Shown here: one piece after another, positions 1 through 8,419 of the stretch
Layout of the letters: every line of letters begins with the position of its first letter
How positions within the stretch are numbered: position 1 is the stretch's first letter
DNA from: Betaproteobacteria bacterium
Lineage (GTDB): Bacteria; Pseudomonadota; Gammaproteobacteria; Burkholderiales; Burkholderiaceae_C
Assembly (NCBI GenBank): GCA_016704535.1
Contig: JADIZZ010000007.1
Location: 124,001-188,000 of the forward strand
Direction of reading: 5' to 3'
Length of the DNA: 64,000 nucleotides
Notes under the pieces: model-generated
The model's database searches: none
What the model was told of the DNA's origin: nothing
The model's input: the letters and a program-made list of their open reading frames with translations, nothing else
Position numbers and translations under genes: made by a program

Positions 1-1040
<1,040 letters not shown>

Positions 1041-1057
1041 GGCCCCGGTGCGGTTCA

Positions 1058-1297
1058 GTGGTGCTTTTCGCCAACAGCAGATCGGAGTCGACGCCGGTCG
1101 CGAGTGCCGCGCAACGGCAGAGCCGTGAAGCCGCCGTTCGGTTGTTGTCGGGTATTGCCGACCACGTGGTCGTTGATGCGCAGGACCCGGCTCTGGGTTC
1201 TATCGATGCTGCTGCAAGGACTCGGCGAGTCGATGGCCAGAACAGTGCGCAATTCATTGGCGCCGTGGCCGACGCCTTGCAGGCCGCCGAGGCTTGA
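1058..1297 (+). pseudogene. 3' end of an unidentified coding sequence
   Basis: An open frame of about 79 codons ends at a TGA at 1295-1297 with a plausible helical C-terminus (NSAQFIGAVADALQAAEA). Its upstream part disappears into the G-rich head, so the start cannot be seen and the first codon listed is only the first possible one. I do not recognise the family. It precedes the SDR fragment by about 55 bases in the same direction. It could also be a chance frame in GC-rich DNA. Confidence 0.3.
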
Positions 1298-1351
1298 CCC
1301 GGCTGTTGCGCTCGTACGATCTTTCGCTCCGAAGCCAGTGATTGCCAAACC

Positions 1352-1573
1352 ATGGATCTGCAACTGTCAGGACATGTCGCCATCGTCACGGGCGCGAGCA
1401 CGGGTATTGGCCGGGCCACGGCAATCGCATTGGCGGCTGAGGGGGTGCAGGTGCTCGGGGTCGCGCGGCGCCCGCCGGAGTGCGAGCTTCCCGGAACTTC
1501 GCACCTGAGCCTGGACCTCGCCGATATTGCGGCCCCGCAGAAGATGATCGACCACGCGATCGCGCTGCATGGG
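1352..1573 (+). pseudogene. SDR-family oxidoreductase, N-terminal fragment
   Basis: The N-terminus reads as a classical short-chain dehydrogenase: a beta strand (VAIVTGAS) followed by the nucleotide-binding glycine motif TGASTGIG near residues 13-20, then the first helix and the DLAD acidic pair that contacts the cofactor. SDRs are normally about 250 residues; here similarity stops after about 73 residues, before the NNAG and YxxxK catalytic motifs. The break falls exactly where the oppositely oriented DUF3617 gene ends (stop at 1577). The frame runs on to 1606 only as read-through of that gene's antisense. Either a real rearrangement truncated the gene or two contigs were joined wrongly. Confidence 0.7.
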
Positions 1574-1576
1574 CGG

Positions 1577-2200
1577 CTACTTGCCGCACATCGACACGAT
1601 CTGTGAGCGCGACTGTTCGATCATCTGTTCGCAGCTTGCTCGCGCCTTCGCGTCGCCCGTCTTGGCGCAGGAGGCCTTCGCCTTGTCCATCTCGCCCAGT
1701 TGGGCACGCATCTGCTTGCAGGCCGGCGAGTCCTTGTCCATCGAGATCGCGCTGTCCTTGGCCGAACAGGCGCCGACATAAGTCATCTTCATGCGCAACG
1801 GCTTCTTGGCCGGTTCTTTGAGGTCCTGCGTGCTCATCAAGTAGGAGCGCGGTGCAACACGGGTGATGGTCATGCGCTGGTTGCCGTCGGGGCAACGGAC
1901 TTCTATCACCGCCTGGTTCGTGCTGTCCTCCACCATCTTGAATTGACAGCGCGGCGCCTCCTTGTCCTTGCCCGCATCGCGCGTTCCCATCGCCTGCGCG
2001 GCGGATTGGCAGATGGTCATGCCGCCGACCATCTGCGCAGCCGCGGTCTTGTCCATGTCCGGCGACTCCATGCGCCAGGCGCCGGCGGTGGTGGGTGCAT
2101 CGCTCATCACCTTTGGGGTGGGCGGGTCGGCGGACAACGCTGCACCGCAAGCCAGTCCGGCCAGTCCAGCCAGAAAGGTGATCCGAAGCCATGCCTTCAT
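1577..2200 (-). CDS. DUF3617 domain-containing exported protein
   Basis: The 207-residue product starts with a cleavable signal peptide (a Lys/Arg start, then hydrophobic residues about 5-23, ending near ALSA), so it should be periplasmic. The mature part resembles the DUF3617 family: an early W-x-M-E segment, a TICQS cysteine motif, the CQF segment, a central strand-rich part and paired cysteines towards the C-terminus. The function of the family is not known. The ATG at 2200 is the natural start because the signal peptide begins there. The gene abuts an SDR remnant on one side and a direct-repeat-flanked RTX gene on the other, so its original context may be lost. Confidence 0.7.
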   Translation of the reverse strand: MKAWLRITFLAGLAGLACGAALSADPPTPKVMSDAPTTAGAWRMESPDMDKTAAAQMVGGMTICQSAAQAMGTRDAGKDKEAPRCQFKMVEDSTNQAVIEVRCPDGNQRMTITRVAPRSYLMSTQDLKEPAKKPLRMKMTYVGACSAKDSAISMDKDSPACKQMRAQLGEMDKAKASCAKTGDAKARASCEQMIEQSRSQIVSMCGK

Positions 2201-2281
2201 CCTGCGCTCCTGGGTTGTTCACGTGTCAGTCTAGCTTCGCGCGAAGGAACTTGGTGCCAGGCTGCCGGGCGCTGGCGCGCC

Positions 2282-2371
2282 CGGCTGACCGAGCATGCCG
2301 CCAACCAGCTGTCGGAACTGGGCGTCACCGAGGCCGACGTGCAGGCGCGCGTGGCAACGCTGATTGAATGA
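2282..2371 (+). pseudogene. 3' terminal gene remnant ending ADVQARVATLIE
   Basis: About 29 codons read as ordinary helical protein (LTEHAANQLSELG followed by VTEADVQ) and end at TGA 2369-2371. No start or upstream domain is present; the sequence before it belongs to the region upstream of the DUF3617 gene. The last eight residues, ARVATLIE, recur at 4641-4664. The parent family is not recognised. I interpret it as the tail of a gene left behind by a rearrangement. Confidence 0.4.
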
Positions 2372-2374
2372 CCG
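2344..2374 (+). repeat. 31-bp direct repeat, copy 1
   Basis: The 31 bases from 2344 to 2374 are identical to those from 4637 to 4667. The core contains CGTGGCAACGCTGATTGA. About 15 further bases upstream are similar but not identical, and similarity stops just downstream. Both copies code for the same C-terminus (ARVATLIE then TGA). The pair brackets the RTX gene. Confidence 0.85.
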
Positions 2375-2524
2375 AGGTGATCGCCACGAGGCAAGGGGGC
2401 ATCTTCCCCCTTGAGTGGGCATCTGCAGCGTGATCGAGGAGGCATTGATTGCTTCTGCTCAACGCTGGATTCCGCGACCCACGTACTCTTTTCGGCGTCT
2501 TCCCATAAACAGCGGGAGTTGGGC

Positions 2525-4585
2525 ATGTCAAAGATCGGCACGGAGATCCTGGTCAATACACAAGCCATCGGCGATCAGGTCCTTGCCCAGATGGCGAAGT
2601 TCAACGATGGTCGGTTTGTCACCGTGTGGGTGGACTGGGCCGACATCAACCACATCGCGGCGGCCGACGGGAGTTGGTCCGGCGTCAAGGCGCAGTTGTT
2701 CACGGCCAATGGGGCCAAGGTCGGGCCGGAGATCCTGGTCAACACCGCCACCCTCGGCTGGCAACAGGATCCGCATGTGGCGGTGTTGAAGAACGGCAAC
2801 TTCGTTGTCACCTGGACCGACGGCTGGGACTATTTCGGCTACGCCGACCATCCGGGAAGCCTCGGCGTCGGCGGCGCCACCGGTGACGAGAAGGGCAAGG
2901 CCATCAAGGCCCAGGTCTTCTCTGCCGACGGCGCGCCCGTCGGCAAGGAATTGTTGGTCAACACAGCGCATTGGATGGACCAGACCGGCGAGAAGATCGC
3001 CGCGCTCGGCAACGGCAACTTCGTGGTGACGTGGGAAGACTGGTCGCTGTCGTGTGTGTACGACGCGAACGGCAACCCTGTCCAATGCGGTGGTGGTCCG
3101 GGTGTCGTCGCCCAGTTTTTTGATCCAACCGGCCACAAGATCGGTAGCGCATTCCTGGTTGCCGGCGCGTACGACTACGCCCCGAAGATCACGACATTGA
3201 CCGACGGCGGCTTCGTTGTCACCTGGCACGACGGCCACTATTCTGTGGACGATGTGATGGCACAGGTGTACTCGGCGACCGGGGCCAGGATCGGTTCCGA
3301 GATCCGCGTCAACACGGCTGGTGCCGGTGCCACGTTCTCGCTCCAGTACGAGGAGCAGGTGGCCCCGCTGAGCAATGGCGGTTTTGTCGTTGCCTGGACC
3401 GACAACAACGGCGATCCCAGCTATCGGGGCGTGAAGGCACAAGCCTTCGATGCGTCGGGCGCGCGGGCCGGTTCAGAGATCTTCGTCAACACGACGACGT
3501 ACGCCGACCAATGGCATCCCCAGGTTGCTGCCTTGAAGAATGGGGGGTTCGTCGTCGCATGGGACGATTGGAGCGATGGGCTTGATGTTCGTGCGCAGGT
3601 ATTCGGCAACACCGGTGCGAAGGTCGGCAGCGAAATTCTCGTCAACACGACGAAGGATGGCCCGCAGGACGGTACTCAAGTCGCGGCACTCGATGACGGC
3701 GGGTTTGCGGTCACCTGGAGCGAGAACTGGCGCGATGTCAAATGCCAGGTCTTCGACGCCACCGGAGCCAAGGTGGGCAGTGAAGTGCTGGTCAATACGA
3801 CGACAGTTGGAGGGCAGAGCGGTGCCCAGGTGACCGCGCTCGGTGACGCCGCGTTCGTGGTCTCCTGGAACGATGACCTCTATGGCCCGAGCGACGGCAG
3901 CGGCTCGGCGGTCAAGGCCCAGTTGTTCGCGGTCGACAAGACCCTCGCCGGCGGCAGTGGCGACGATTCGTTGATTGGCGGCGCGGGGAGAGACTCCTTT
4001 GCTGGTGGCGGTGGCAACGATGCGATCGACGGCAGGGGCGGTTTGGACAGTGCCCGCTACGTCGGCCGGACGGCCGAGTACCAAGCCGGCCGGAGCGCCA
4101 GTGGCATCACGATCACCGACCGCGTTGGCAGGGATGGCAGCGACACGGTGGTCAACGTCGAGCGCTTTCACTTCAGCGACATCAGCGTCGCACTCGACCT
4201 GTCCGGCAACGCCGGCACCGTGGCCAAGATCCTGGGTGCCGTCTTCGGCGAGGCCGAGGTTGCCAACGAGGTCTATGCCGGCATCGGGCTGTACTACATC
4301 GATGGGGGCATGACTTACGAGAGCCTGATGAAGTTGGCCATCGATGCGCGGCTGGGCGCCGGTGCAAGCTATCCAGCGGTCGTAGATCTCTTGTACACGA
4401 ATGTGGTCGGTGTCCCGCCCAGTGAATTTGATCGGGGGTACTTTGTCGGCCTGCTGGAGAGCGGCGCCTACACCGTGGCAGGTCTGGGCGTGATGGCGGC
4501 GGACTACTTCATGAACCTCGACAACATCAACTTGATCGGGCTGGCAGACCAGGGGCTGGAATACGTACCGTACCTCGGGGGGTGA
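2525..4585 (+). CDS. RTX-type secreted repeat protein with C-terminal DUF4214
   Basis: The product is 686 residues. Residues 1-470 contain about eight units of roughly 50-75 residues, each with a G-x-E-I-L-V-N-T strand, an x-V-A-A-L-x-N-G-G-F-V-V-x-W segment and a x-A-Q-V-F-x-x-T-G-A-K-V-G turn. This layout is common in secreted RTX proteins and probably folds as a beta-propeller or solenoid. Residues about 474-508 hold glycine/aspartate nonapeptides (GGSGDDSLIGG, GGGGNDAIDG) typical of calcium-binding RTX repeats. Residues about 560-650 look like DUF4214 (LYTNVVGVPP, YFVGLLESGAYT). There is no Sec signal peptide, as expected for type I secretion. The ATG at 2525 follows a GGGAG ribosome site; an upstream in-frame ATG at 2411 would add sequence unlike the repeats. 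The substrate or role is unknown. Confidence 0.8.
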   Translation: MSKIGTEILVNTQAIGDQVLAQMAKFNDGRFVTVWVDWADINHIAAADGSWSGVKAQLFTANGAKVGPEILVNTATLGWQQDPHVAVLKNGNFVVTWTDGWDYFGYADHPGSLGVGGATGDEKGKAIKAQVFSADGAPVGKELLVNTAHWMDQTGEKIAALGNGNFVVTWEDWSLSCVYDANGNPVQCGGGPGVVAQFFDPTGHKIGSAFLVAGAYDYAPKITTLTDGGFVVTWHDGHYSVDDVMAQVYSATGARIGSEIRVNTAGAGATFSLQYEEQVAPLSNGGFVVAWTDNNGDPSYRGVKAQAFDASGARAGSEIFVNTTTYADQWHPQVAALKNGGFVVAWDDWSDGLDVRAQVFGNTGAKVGSEILVNTTKDGPQDGTQVAALDDGGFAVTWSENWRDVKCQVFDATGAKVGSEVLVNTTTVGGQSGAQVTALGDAAFVVSWNDDLYGPSDGSGSAVKAQLFAVDKTLAGGSGDDSLIGGAGRDSFAGGGGNDAIDGRGGLDSARYVGRTAEYQAGRSASGITITDRVGRDGSDTVVNVERFHFSDISVALDLSGNAGTVAKILGAVFGEAEVANEVYAGIGLYYIDGGMTYESLMKLAIDARLGAGASYPAVVDLLYTNVVGVPPSEFDRGYFVGLLESGAYTVAGLGVMAADYFMNLDNINLIGLADQGLEYVPYLGG

Positions 4586-4636
4586 GCCCCTGCAGTACGT
4601 CTAGGCCGCGCCTATTGACTTGGTTGCAGACGTGCT

Positions 4637-4667
4637 GGCGCGCGTGGCAACGCTGATTGAATGACCG
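4637..4667 (+). repeat. 31-bp direct repeat, copy 2
   Basis: Identical over 31 bases to 2344-2374. It lies about 50 bases downstream of the RTX stop codon and encodes the tail of a second remnant (in frame from 4605, DLVADVLARVATLIE, stop 4662-4664; a TAG closes the frame at 4602-4604). The remaining bases between 4586 and 4719 show no gene. Confidence 0.85.
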
Positions 4668-4719
4668 GGTGCCGACGCATCCCACCGGGTAACTTTCCGG
4701 GTAACGTCCCACGTCCTTG

Positions 4720-6072
4720 TCATGCAGCGGGGTTGGTGTCGTCGCTGGCACCGGGGGGGATGGGCCGATGCTCGCGAAGCGACTGCTCGAAGGCCATCAC
4801 CATGCGTCGCATCGGACCACGCACCCAACCGTCTTCCATCGCTGCGTCGGTCTCTTCTTTCGGGTCACGCTTGATATTGAACAGCCATGGCGTTTCCAGA
4901 TGCCTTGTGCCCTGGTTGGGCTCGTTCTCGAAGACGAAGTGCAGTTTCCAGTGCCGCCACTTCGCGGCCCGCAGTTCGCTCTTGATGTAGAAGAGAAAAC
5001 CTTCACGGGCTGACCGCTCGACGGCCCCTGTCCACCAGTCCAACTGGTTGATGCCGTCGATGGGCCTGTCATCGGGCACCGTGCCGCCGCCGGCGGCCAC
5101 CAGCGTCGAGTAGAGGTCGGTGACGTGAACGATGTCGTCGCTGACGCGGCCGCTGGCCACCCGGCCCGGCCAGCGCACGATCAACGGCACGCGCAGACCG
5201 CCTTCCATGGCGGTGTGGTACGTGCCAGTCCACGGCCCGGCCGTGCCCCGCCAGGGCCTGCGAAACTCGGGGCCGTTGTCACTGGCGAAGATGAACAGCG
5301 TGTCTTCCTGAATGCCGAGTTCGTTCACGGCATCCAGCAGTTGACCGACGCGGTGATCCATTTCCATCATGGAATCGGCAAAGTCGCCGACGCCGCTGCG
5401 CCCTGCAAAGTCGGGATGCGGCAGCGTCGGGAAGTGCAGGTGCGTGAGCGGCACGTAGAGGAAGAAGGGCTGCTCATCAGCCACGTGCTTGCGCATGAAG
5501 TGAATGGAGCGCTCTGTCAGCTCGCTGTCGATCAACCTGCGCTTCGCCAGGTCGTACTCGGCGACATTGCGGGCAGGCTGGCCCGCCAGCCCCTCCATGA
5601 CCTGCGGCACGTCCACGACGGTGGAGTCGAAGCCGGGCGAACTGGTGAACATGGTTTCGTTGCTCGTGCGCGGTATGCCGTACCACTCGTCGAAACCGCG
5701 CTGATGCGGGTAGCGGCCATCGCGGTCGCCCAGGTGCCACTTGCCGAACATGCCCGTGGCATAGCCGGCCGCCTTCAAGACCTGCGGCAGTGTCTTCTCC
5801 CAGGGATGTATGCCTTGTGGCAGCCCGGCGGGCACGGACTGCAGTGCGCCGGTGCGTATCGGGTGCCGCCCCGTCATCAGCGCCGAACGCGTGGGCACGC
5901 AGTCGCTCTCGACGTTGAAGTTCAGGCACTTCAGGCCTTGCTGCGCCAGCGCGTCGATGCGCGGCGTGGGCGCGCCGCGCAGGGCGCCGCCACCGTAGCA
6001 GCCCAGTTCGCCCCAGCCCAGGTTGTCGGCCAGCACCAGGACGATGTGGGGGCGCTTCTTGTTGGCCTGCAT
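4720..6072 (-). CDS. Sulfatase (arylsulfatase A-like)
   Basis: This 450-residue protein is a type I sulfatase, hydrolysing sulfate esters with a formylglycine residue. The metal-binding start (VLVLADN, residues about 12-17), the sulfatase signature C58-V-P-T-R-S-A-L-M-T-G-R, the GKWHLG lysine/histidine motif and the later SDNGPE motif are all visible. C58 would be oxidised to formylglycine. There is no signal peptide, so it is probably cytoplasmic unless the start is misplaced. The usual first Asp-Asp pair appears as Asp-Asn. It is followed 5 bases later on the same strand's map by the Bug protein gene (start 7061), so the two are probably co-transcribed. The substrate is unknown; a sulfated organic acid is one guess. 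Confidence 0.9.
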   Translation of the reverse strand: MQANKKRPHIVLVLADNLGWGELGCYGGGALRGAPTPRIDALAQQGLKCLNFNVESDCVPTRSALMTGRHPIRTGALQSVPAGLPQGIHPWEKTLPQVLKAAGYATGMFGKWHLGDRDGRYPHQRGFDEWYGIPRTSNETMFTSSPGFDSTVVDVPQVMEGLAGQPARNVAEYDLAKRRLIDSELTERSIHFMRKHVADEQPFFLYVPLTHLHFPTLPHPDFAGRSGVGDFADSMMEMDHRVGQLLDAVNELGIQEDTLFIFASDNGPEFRRPWRGTAGPWTGTYHTAMEGGLRVPLIVRWPGRVASGRVSDDIVHVTDLYSTLVAAGGGTVPDDRPIDGINQLDWWTGAVERSAREGFLFYIKSELRAAKWRHWKLHFVFENEPNQGTRHLETPWLFNIKRDPKEETDAAMEDGWVRGPMRRMVMAFEQSLREHRPIPPGASDDTNPAA

Positions 6073-6077
6073 GTGCG

Positions 6078-7061
6078 TCAGTCCAGCGAGATCTTCCGAT
6101 CCTTGACCAGCTTCGCCCAGCGCTCACGGTCCTGCAGCATGCGCTGCTGAAAGGCGTCTGGCGGCGTCGCAACGTGGTCCATGGCGAGGTTCAGCAGATG
6201 CTGCTTCACCGCGGGCTCGGCCAGGCTTTCCTCGACACTGCGCCGCAGCTGGGCGAGCACCGGCGCGGGCGTGCCCGTCACGGCGAACAGGGCCGACCAT
6301 TGCGGCACGTCGATGTCGCCGGCACCGCTTTCCGCCAGCGTGGGCGTGTCGGGCAGCATCGGCGAGCGCTGGCGCGTGCTGACGGCCAGCGCCACCAGCT
6401 TGCCCGACTTGATGTGCGGCAACACGGCGGCGGCGCCCAGCACCGCCGCCGTGACCTGGCCCGCGATGACGTCCGTCACCGCCTGGCCGCCGCCCTTGTA
6501 GGGGATGTGCAGCAGGTTGATGCCCAGGTTCTGCGAGAAGAGTTCGCCCACCAGGTGCTGGATCGAACCCTGGCCCGAGCTGGCATACGGCACCTGGTCG
6601 GGCTTGGCGCGCGCCGCGGCCTGCAGGTCCTTGATCGACTTCAGGCCCGTCGACGCGGCCGTCACCACGACGATGGGCTGGTAGGACAGCACGGCGACGG
6701 GCGTGAAGGACTTCGTCAGGTCCCAGGACATCGTCCTGAACAGCGGCAGCAGCGACACCGAGTCGGACGCCACCAGGAAGGTGTGGTGGTCCTTGGGTGC
6801 ACGCAGCACCGCATCGACGCCCAGCGCGCCGTTTGCGCCAGGCTTGTTGTCGACCACCACGGTCTGGCCGATGCGCTTCCTGACGCTCTCGCCCACCACG
6901 CGGGCCACCACGTCGTTCGAGCCGCCGGGGGGGAAGGGCACCACCAGGGTCACCGGCTTGCTGGGCCACTCCTGCGCCAGGCCAATGGCGGGTGTCAGTG
7001 CCAGGCCCAGCAGCGCCAGCAGCGAGAGGCGTCGTGACCAAAGCGCGCGAGGTGTGGGCAT
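6078..7061 (-). CDS. Bug-family tripartite tricarboxylate transporter substrate-binding protein
   Basis: The 327-residue protein has a signal peptide (residues 1-29, ending IGLAQ) and the Bug/TctC hallmarks: WPSKPVTLVVPFPPGG after cleavage, the DNKPGANG loop, PYKGGGQAVTDVIAGQV and the C-terminal Asp/Glu-rich helix. Family members are periplasmic receptors for carboxylates and other organic anions, and are hugely expanded in Burkholderiales, often without adjacent TctAB membrane genes, as here. It precedes the sulfatase in a probable two-gene operon and is divergent from the LysR gene at 7171, the usual arrangement of regulator and target. Its ligand cannot be told from sequence. Confidence 0.9.
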   Translation of the reverse strand: MPTPRALWSRRLSLLALLGLALTPAIGLAQEWPSKPVTLVVPFPPGGSNDVVARVVGESVRKRIGQTVVVDNKPGANGALGVDAVLRAPKDHHTFLVASDSVSLLPLFRTMSWDLTKSFTPVAVLSYQPIVVVTAASTGLKSIKDLQAAARAKPDQVPYASSGQGSIQHLVGELFSQNLGINLLHIPYKGGGQAVTDVIAGQVTAAVLGAAAVLPHIKSGKLVALAVSTRQRSPMLPDTPTLAESGAGDIDVPQWSALFAVTGTPAPVLAQLRRSVEESLAEPAVKQHLLNLAMDHVATPPDAFQQRMLQDRERWAKLVKDRKISLD

Positions 7062-7170
7062 GGCAATTCCAGGCTGTTGACAGTGGGCGGACTGTAGAAG
7101 CCAGACATCAACCCTGGCTCAATGTTTTCATCCCTATCATCAGCGTTCGTTGAACATAGGGTGCGCCCGG

Positions 7171-8064
7171 ATGAGCCAGCCGCGACTCGACCAACTGCGT
7201 GTCAAACAACTGCGTTTTCTGAGCTTGCTGGCGTCGCAGGGTTCGTTGGCCGCGACGGCGGACCACCTGTCGATGACGCCCTCGGCCGCGAGCATGATGC
7301 TCAAGGAAATCGAAGGGTTGTTCGGCACCAAGCTGTTCCGCCGCCAGGGCCGTGGCATGGCGCTGACCGACGAGGGGGAGGCGCTGTTGCCGCGGTGCCA
7401 GACGGTGCTGGGCGAGGTCGGCGCGATGGGCTCGACCCTGCAAGGGGCGGGCAGCCCCGTGCTGCGCCTGGGTGCGTTCCCGCACACCACCACCACCGTG
7501 CTGCCCTCAATCGTCAAGCGGCTGATCGCGGGCCCAACCGCCTGGCGCGTGCAAATCGTGGACGGCAGTGCAGACCACTTGATGCAACTGCTGCTGCGCG
7601 GCGAGATCGACCTGCTGGTGGGGCGATTGCCGCGTCAGGCTGCCGACACGCCGGCGATCGATGCTCTTGCGCAGCGGGTGCTGTACGAAGGCAGTCTGTC
7701 GGTGGTGGCTGCGCGCCGCCACCCGTTGGCGGGCCGGCGCAGCGTAGCGCTGGATGAACTGCTGAAGTGGCCGTGGATACTGCCGGGCACGCAGTCCACC
7801 ACGCGGGTGGCGTTGGTGGAGGCGTTCCTGCGGCGCGGCCTGGCGCCGCCCGTGCCGGTGGTGGAGTCGCCGTCGTTCTTCTACAGCCTGTCCGTGGTGG
7901 CGCAGACCGAGTTGTTGACCTGCTGCGCCCACTCGGCCGCGCTGCAAAGCGGCCACGCGACTGCGATATTGCCGGTGACCGTGGGCCCGGACCCCACGCC
8001 AGTGGCGATGGTGTGGCGCAAGACCTCGGCCGAGGCGCAGCGAGCGGTCGATCAACTGGCCTGA
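7171..8064 (+). CDS. LysR-family transcriptional regulator
   Basis: The 297-residue product has the N-terminal winged helix-turn-helix (RLDQLRVKQLRFLSLL, then SQGSLAATADHLSMTPSAASMMLKEIE) and a periplasmic-binding-like effector domain from about residue 90. I place the start at the ATG of 7171; a TTG at 7150 in the same frame would add seven residues unlike the family. It is divergently transcribed from the Bug-sulfatase pair, sharing a 109-base intergenic region, and so most likely controls that pair in response to a small ligand. Confidence 0.88.
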   Translation: MSQPRLDQLRVKQLRFLSLLASQGSLAATADHLSMTPSAASMMLKEIEGLFGTKLFRRQGRGMALTDEGEALLPRCQTVLGEVGAMGSTLQGAGSPVLRLGAFPHTTTTVLPSIVKRLIAGPTAWRVQIVDGSADHLMQLLLRGEIDLLVGRLPRQAADTPAIDALAQRVLYEGSLSVVAARRHPLAGRRSVALDELLKWPWILPGTQSTTRVALVEAFLRRGLAPPVPVVESPSFFYSLSVVAQTELLTCCAHSAALQSGHATAILPVTVGPDPTPVAMVWRKTSAEAQRAVDQLA

Positions 8065-8152
8065 GCACCCGATCGTCTGGCAAGTGATCCCGGATTGGGG
8101 ACGTGGGTATGGATCAGGGCCGTTATTCGCTACGGAGTCCGCATCCGTTTCG

Positions 8153-8419
8153 TCATTCGTCCACCAGCGGAAGCGCAGCGCCACGCAGGATCTCGCGCTC
8201 CAGTATCTTTTGGATCACCGGCCGCTCCAGGATGGCCTGCTCGTCGGCGAGGACGACGCGACGGCGCCGCTGTTCTCGTTCGTCGACCTGCCCGAAGGCG
8301 AATGTGAGCTGCTGATCGAGGCCGACGGCTACCGGGTGCATCGTTCACGTCACAGCGTCGTGCCGGGCCGGCCTGCGCCGCTGGGCCCGGTGCCGCAGCC
8401 GCCCAGCGGCGGCCCGTCT
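8153..8419 (+). pseudogene. Possible coding remnant, prealbumin-like fold segment
   Basis: This 350-base gap between the LysR gene and the Calx-beta gene has no complete gene. One plus-strand frame shows normal G/C third-position use and a protein-like segment (LPEGECELLIEADGYRVH, about 8287-8343). It resembles the carboxypeptidase-regulatory or prealbumin-like beta domains found in surface proteins. There is no credible start or natural end; the frame runs on into the antisense of the next gene. It may be a relic of a repeat protein or a chance frame. Confidence 0.25.

Noticed and set aside
2344..4667. A complete mobile element between the 31-bp repeats
   Set aside because: No transposase, integrase or terminal inverted repeats are visible; only the RTX gene lies inside, so I report the repeat and not an element.
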